11,693 bases of DNA, from contig JACZJD010000749.1 of the NCBI GenBank assembly GCA_014860725.1, forward strand, positions 1 through 11,693, written 5' to 3'. Shown piece after piece: positions 6,501 to 11,693 of the stretch. The DNA comes from Aquamicrobium sp. (GTDB lineage: Bacteria > Pseudomonadota > Alphaproteobacteria > Rhizobiales > Rhizobiaceae). A program made the translations under genes and the position numbers. Position 1 is the first letter of the stretch. Each line of letters opens with the position of its first letter. The notes under the pieces are model-generated. The model did not search any database. It saw nothing but the letters and a program-made list of their open reading frames with translations, and had not been told where the DNA came from.

Positions 6501-6574
6501 GTCAGCGCGGCGATGGCCGCGGTCGACAGGGACCGGATCGCGGCGACGGTGAGATTGGGAATAAGCGAAGTCAC
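3557..6574 (-). CDS. Giant octapeptide-repeat protein (about 1005 residues), function unknown
   Basis: Apart from five leading residues, one 6-residue insert and a two-residue tail, the whole protein is made of 124 octapeptides with consensus x-A-L-[T/S]-x-x-[Q/E]-[I/V], for example AALTTEQV and GALTAAQV. No other domain, signal peptide or membrane helix is visible. Cysteine is absent, there is one Trp (about 514) and one Tyr (1002), and Asp/Glu outnumber Lys/Arg several-fold, so the product is acidic. T/S at position 4 and Q/E at 7 make a helix capping box, which suggests a solenoid of very short helices. I favour GTG 6574 because GGGGAG lies 8 bases upstream and repeats start at residue 6. 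The longest frame (ATG 6733) adds about 53 Arg/Pro/Gly-rich residues unlike the rest, and ATG 6610 is another option. Adhesion, scaffolding or surface roles are guesses. It is separated from the upstream transporter operon by a terminator. Confidence 0.85.
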   Translation of the reverse strand: MTSLIPNLTVAAIRSLSTAAIAALTTDDVAALSTKQIKALTPAQIAAIEAEDFDVLNEEQLGSITARGIKSLTVDQLAVLDASKMTSFTQLQIAALSASQIGVLTTAQVEALTAGQIGALSSAQVAALGADGIAEFSPDEIAALKTRVMSALSTDAVAALSSDQLAAMTRAQFIALKPHQIAALTSDQVAALTTEQVGALNRKAAAALSAEQIGAFSGEQVAALNRSVVVGLTATQIGAFDADQIAALTTVQIAALSAAQITALGAEGVARLSSEGFAALSGRAISGLSTDAVAALTAEQLAVMTRAQFTALKPHQIAVLATEQIDALTTEQIAALTKKTAAALTGDQLAALRTDQIPALGRAVVAALTAEQIGALDTEQIGALTAAQVGALGPAQLSLFEAGHIEALSADAFAALSGRAISGLSTDAIAALAPEQLAAMTKSQVAALTPDQIAALGESQIEALGTAQIAGLTARQIAALTIEQVEVLTPEQIAALTPAAVTGFTADQIDAMNWRQIDAFEAAQIRVMTAAQIGVLDAEDIVEFLADEIGAISAKVIAALSTAAIEALDEDQVAALSSAQIAALTTAQIGVLDRFQIAALSTGQIRALSAAQVGAFSLDQIEVLSDEQVGAIGTGAIASLPTETIAALDADQIEGLTASQIAALSAGQIGAIAAEHIAAFPEAKIAAIGTAAIPALSTDVIAALDPDQLGALTTGQIAALSAAQLAAIAADDIAEFPPDKIAAIGAGAIPGLSADGIAAFDTPQIAALGAAQIGALTTTQVAALTAGRIGELSSGQIGAFTAAQIAAIAADDIAEMPADGIAAISPAAIGGLAPSLIAAFDIDQIGGLTPQQMAALSFGQVSALTLDHVQALSAEQIGGLTSLTPLGAAKLQALTTAQISGLSPAAITGLTAAQIEALTADQIEALTEEQTAALTSAQLAAMAMEDFERFSTGDIAAISTSALAGLAVDRIAGLSAGQLAAFTQAQVNAMTEDQVNALLAAYQEF
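3557..6574 (-). repeat. Higher-order repeat: 17 octads = 136 residues = 408 bp, about 7.3 copies
   Basis: A marker octad of the type [A/E/V]-[E/R/A]-F-x-x-[D/E]-x-I recurs at units 17, 34, 51, 68, 85, 102 and 119. The minus-strand start bases are 6175, 5767, 5359, 4951, 4543, 4135 and 3733. The first five intervals are exactly 408 bp and the last is 402 bp because of the 6-residue insert. Units following the marker also match from copy to copy: AALSGRAI at units 35 and 52, SALSTDAV/SGLSTDAV/SGLSTDAI at 19, 36 and 53, and IALKPHQI/TALKPHQI at 22 and 39. The N-terminus fits the same register: units 1-3 resemble 18-20. Confidence 0.85.
3566..6559 (-). repeat. Tandem array of 124 octapeptide (24-bp) units
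   Basis: Parsed by hand into units x-A-L-T-x-x-Q-I, units 1 to 109 run without a gap from residue 6 to 877. A 6-residue piece (GGLTSL, 878-883) follows, then 15 more units run to residue 1003. Leucine (sometimes F, M or I) at position 3 and Ile/Val/Leu at position 8 are almost invariant. Alanine or glycine dominates position 2. Synonymous codons vary between units, so the pattern is kept at the protein level rather than being a freshly expanded 24-bp DNA satellite. Confidence 0.92.
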
Positions 6575-6582
6575 GAACGGCG

Positions 6583-6588
6583 CTCCCC
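6583..6588 (-). promoter_or_regulatory. Shine-Dalgarno site supporting the GTG start of the repeat gene
   Basis: On the minus strand GGGGAG (6588-6583) lies 8 bases before the GTG at 6574-6572. The ATG at 6610 has only a crowded GGGGAA directly before it, and the ATG at 6733 is followed by residues unlike the repeat protein. Confidence 0.6.
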
Positions 6589-6893
6589 GGCCATACGGCC
6601 ACCAATGCATTTCCCCGCCGCCGGCAGCGCGAGGGACGCACCGTCGCGGCGTCCTTCGCCGGAGGTCCGGGCGGAGGTGAAACGGGTATGAACATGACTC
6701 GCCCGAGGAGCCGGAGCGCGGGAAGCGCATCATGCATCCGGAGCCGGCCGGCCCCGTTTCCCGCGCCTGCGTGCGCGCAACGCCTGCGCTTGCAAGCGTT
6801 CGCGCCCGAAATCAGCCCGTCGACGCATCCCGGCGCCGCGGCTGCGGCAGAGGCGTTGCGGGCATCCTCGAGCGGATGTTTCCCCGGGTTTGC

Positions 6894-6908
6894 TTAACAA
6901 ATCGCTAA
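6894..6908. promoter_or_regulatory. CtrA-like motif TTAA-N7-CTAA
   Basis: TTAA and CTAA are separated by exactly seven bases, and the second half reads CTAACCAT. The alphaproteobacterial cell-cycle regulator CtrA binds TTAA-N7-TTAA, often with TTAACC in one half, so this site has one mismatch. It stands out as a short AT-rich island in GC-rich DNA. It is about 320 bases upstream of the repeat gene start, far for direct control unless the leader is long. Confidence 0.35.
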
Positions 6909-6945
6909 CCATATCCGGCGCGCCGCGCACGCGATGGCTGCAACG

Positions 6946-6970
6946 AAAAGGGGCGGCCCGGGCCGCCCCT
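6946..6970 (-). terminator. Rho-independent terminator of the glp transporter operon
   Basis: Bases 6949-6970 are a perfect 22-base palindrome of two 11-base arms (AGGGGCGGCCC and its complement). Read on the minus strand this stem is followed directly by a run of T (TTTTCGTT). It starts 36 bases after the glpV stop at 7006, as expected for the end of the operon. It separates the transporter from the repeat gene. Confidence 0.85.
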
Positions 6971-7005
6971 CTCGCCTTGCATCGGCGGGCTCGCCGCGCC
7001 TGCGC

Positions 7006-8733
<1,728 letters not shown>

Positions 8734-8766
8734 GAGTCTCCTCCCTCAAGAGTTGTGATTGCGATC

Positions 8767-8796
8767 CGGAGCGGCCGCCGGCACGCGGCCGCTCCG
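8767..8796 (-). other. Intercistronic stem-loop between glpU and glpV
   Basis: CGGAGCGGCCGC and its exact complement form a 12-bp, nearly all-GC stem around a 6-base loop, in the 76-base gap between the glpU stop and the glpV start. No T run follows on the minus strand, so it should not be a full terminator. Stem-loops in such gaps often stabilise or process mRNA and set unequal expression of binding protein and membrane parts. That role here is inference. Confidence 0.7.
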
Positions 8797-8809
8797 ACAC
8801 TTTCCCGAC

Positions 8810-9091
8810 CTAGACGTATCGAAACACGCCGATGGCGTAGACGACCGAAAGGGCGAGAGCCCACCACAGGCTGGGCCCGACGAGGCCCAGCCAAGCGAGA
8901 TGGATGAAGGCGCTGCCGAGCAGCGAAACGAACAGGCGGTCGCCGCGCGTCGTCTCGAAGCGCAGCACGCCGACGCGGGGGTTGCCGCCCGGCGAGACGT
9001 ATTCCCACACCGCCATGCCGGCGAGCATGAGGAAGATCGCGCCGAAGAAGGCGGCCGTCGGCCAGGTCCACGCCATCCACGAAAGGTTCAT
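8810..9091 (-). CDS. glpU: Small two-helix membrane protein, DUF2160 family, GlpU
   Basis: A 93-residue protein read from the ATG at 9091; the same frame is open far upstream, but that part only shadows glpQ. AGGAAGGAGG sits 7 bases before this ATG and overlaps the end of glpQ, which settles the start. Two hydrophobic segments are seen, about residues 10-31 (PTAAFFGAIFLMLAGMAVWE) and 54-90 (perhaps two passes, LFVSLLGSAFIHLAWLGLVG and WWALALSVVYAIGVF). They are joined by a polar loop with SPGGNPRVGVLRFETTRGDR. From memory this matches the DUF2160 proteins that sit between permease and binding-protein genes in rhizobial glycerol transporter operons, where it is called GlpU. Its role is not understood; an accessory inner-membrane subunit is likely. 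Confidence 0.85.
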   Translation of the reverse strand: MNLSWMAWTWPTAAFFGAIFLMLAGMAVWEYVSPGGNPRVGVLRFETTRGDRLFVSLLGSAFIHLAWLGLVGPSLWWALALSVVYAIGVFRYV

Positions 9092-9105
9092 CGGCGGCCT
9101 CCTTC

Positions 9106-10020
<915 letters not shown>

Positions 10021-10021
10021 G

Positions 10022-10885
10022 TCAGCGCTCCGCGTCGTAGCTGGTCATGACGGTGTAGAACACCCATGACAGGGCGAGGATGATCAGGAAGTAGATGATC
10101 GACATCGCCGCCGCCGGCCCGAGGTCGAACTGGCCGATCGCCATCTTGACGAGGTCGATCGACAGGAACGTGGTCGAGTTGCCGGGGCCGCCGCCCGTCA
10201 CCACGAAGGGCTCGGTGTAGATCATGAAACTGTCCATGAAGCGCAGCAGGATGGCGATGGTCAGCACCCGCTTCATCTTGGGAAGCTGGATGTAGCGGAA
10301 GACGGCCCAACGCGAGGCGCCGTCGATCTTGGCCGCCTGGTAGTAGGCGTCGGGGATCGAGACGAGGCCGGCATAGCAGAGCAGCACGACGAGGCTGGTC
10401 CAGTGCCACACATCCATCAGCACGACGGTGATCCAGGCGTCGACGGGATCGCGGACATAGTTGTAGTCGATGCCGAGCGCCGCCAGCGCGCGGCCGAGCA
10501 GGCCGATGTCGATGCGGCCGAAGACCTGCCAGATGGTGCCGACCACGTTCCAGGGGATCAGGAGCGGCAGCGCCATCAGCACCAGGCAGACCGGCACGCC
10601 CCAGCCCTTCCTCGGCATGTTGAGCGCGATGAAGATGCCGAGCGGAATCTCGATGGCCAGCACGATGAAGGAGAAGGCGAGGTTGCGGCCCATCGCGTCC
10701 CAGAAGCGGCGCGAGTTGAGGATCTGCTCGTACCACTCGGTGCCGGCCCAGAAGAAGACGTTGTTGCCGAACGTGTCCTGCACCGAATAGTTGACCACCG
10801 TCATCAGCGGGATCGCGGCCGAGAACAGCACCAGAAGCAGCACCGGCAGCACCATGAACCAGGCCCTGTTGTTCCAGGTCTTCAT
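10022..10885 (-). CDS. glpP: ABC transporter permease, GlpP-type (MalF-like)
   Basis: A 287-residue inner-membrane protein with about six helices. The first is at 9-30 (WFMVLPVLLLVLFSAAIPLM), others are around 70-88 and 98-118, and the last is near the end (MSIIYFLIILALSWVFYTVM). The EAA loop lies at about 173-205, with I-P-x-A-Y-Y-Q-A-A-x-I-D-G-A-S followed by F-x-x-I-x-L-P, the coupling helix that docks on the ATPase. The stretch FVVTGGGPGNSTTFLS is a common signature of UgpA/MalF-like sugar and polyol permeases. The start is 3 bases after the glpT stop, and a GGAGGG at the end of glpT provides the ribosome site, so the two are coupled. It pairs with GlpQ. Confidence 0.9.
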   Translation of the reverse strand: MKTWNNRAWFMVLPVLLLVLFSAAIPLMTVVNYSVQDTFGNNVFFWAGTEWYEQILNSRRFWDAMGRNLAFSFIVLAIEIPLGIFIALNMPRKGWGVPVCLVLMALPLLIPWNVVGTIWQVFGRIDIGLLGRALAALGIDYNYVRDPVDAWITVVLMDVWHWTSLVVLLCYAGLVSIPDAYYQAAKIDGASRWAVFRYIQLPKMKRVLTIAILLRFMDSFMIYTEPFVVTGGGPGNSTTFLSIDLVKMAIGQFDLGPAAAMSIIYFLIILALSWVFYTVMTSYDAER

Positions 10886-10888
10886 GGC

Positions 10889-11693
<805 letters not shown>

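Larger units (their letters stand above)
6575..7005. other. Intergenic spacer upstream of the repeat gene
   Basis: This 431-base stretch carries no gene I can support; the short open frames in it (for example 6730-6930 minus and 6688-6897 plus) are Arg/Ala/Pro-rich without family resemblance. It holds the terminator of the transporter operon (6946-6970) and a CtrA-like motif (6894-6908). It also has a perfect 12-bp palindrome CGCTTG-CAAGCG (6787-6798) and a 5-bp stem CATCC/GGATG (6863-6878). Because the terminator should stop upstream transcription, the promoter of the repeat gene should lie here, but no clear -35/-10 pair is visible. Confidence 0.6.

Noticed and set aside
3566..6559. CRISPR array or DNA satellite
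   Set aside because: The period is 24 bp with no spacers, and the units vary at synonymous positions while the encoded octad is kept. It is a coding repeat.
3557..6574. Ice-nucleation, TAL-effector, pentapeptide or RTX repeat protein
   Set aside because: Ice-nucleation octads are AGYGSTLT-like, TAL units are about 34 residues, pentapeptide repeats are A(D/N)LXX, and RTX repeats are GGXGXDXUX. None of these patterns is present.
3606..6680. Other plus-strand frames (3606-5246, 5250-5510, 5637-6680) rich in Ala, Ser, Cys, Ile
   Set aside because: They are also shadows of the 24-bp periodicity and are interrupted by stops, without start signals.
6688..6930. Small open frames in the spacer before the repeat gene
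   Set aside because: Both strands give short Arg/Ala/Pro-rich products with no ribosome site or family match.

Overview
The window is GC-rich DNA, about two thirds G+C by eye, that reads like an alphaproteobacterium and most likely a member of the Hyphomicrobiales (rhizobial group). The main reason is the minus-strand operon from 11693 to 7006. Its order (ATPase, two permeases, a roughly 93-residue two-helix membrane protein, a long 575-residue binding protein) matches the glycerol ABC transporter glpSTPQUV described in Rhizobium leguminosarum. No rRNA, tRNA, insertion sequence, CRISPR array or phage gene was seen.

Region 1 (1-1009, plus strand) holds the biotin-carrying C-terminal end of an acyl-CoA carboxylase alpha subunit. 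It overlaps by 4 bases an enoyl-CoA hydratase/isomerase family gene. Together they look like the tail of an acyl-CoA catabolic operon. Region 2 (1010-2812, plus strand) is a 299-base spacer with two adjacent 13-bp palindromes, one covering a TTGACA -35 box, followed by a GntR/FCD regulator and an AraC-type regulator 25 bases later. Region 3 (2819-3454, minus strand) is a glutathione S-transferase convergent with the AraC gene.

Region 4 (3557-6574, minus strand) is the standout. It encodes a protein of about 1005 residues built almost entirely from 124 octapeptides of the form x-A-L-[T/S]-x-x-[Q/E]-[I/V]. The octads fall into a higher-order period of 17 units (136 residues, 408 bp). The period is kept from end to end, except for one 6-residue insert that accompanies the loss of one octad. 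No signal peptide, membrane segment or other domain is visible. A GTG start with a strong Shine-Dalgarno at 6574 fits better than the longest open frame. I cannot assign a function; it is the best candidate here for something undescribed.

Region 5 (7006-11693, minus strand) is the transporter: glpT (5'-truncated by the window edge), glpP, glpQ, glpU and glpV, tightly packed and closed by a strong intrinsic terminator at 6946-6970. The terminator implies that the repeat gene has its own promoter in the 6575-6945 spacer, where a CtrA-like TTAA-N7-CTAA motif lies. GlpP and GlpQ would form the membrane channel, GlpT with an ATPase outside the window would power it, GlpV would capture solute in the periplasm, and GlpU is an accessory membrane protein.
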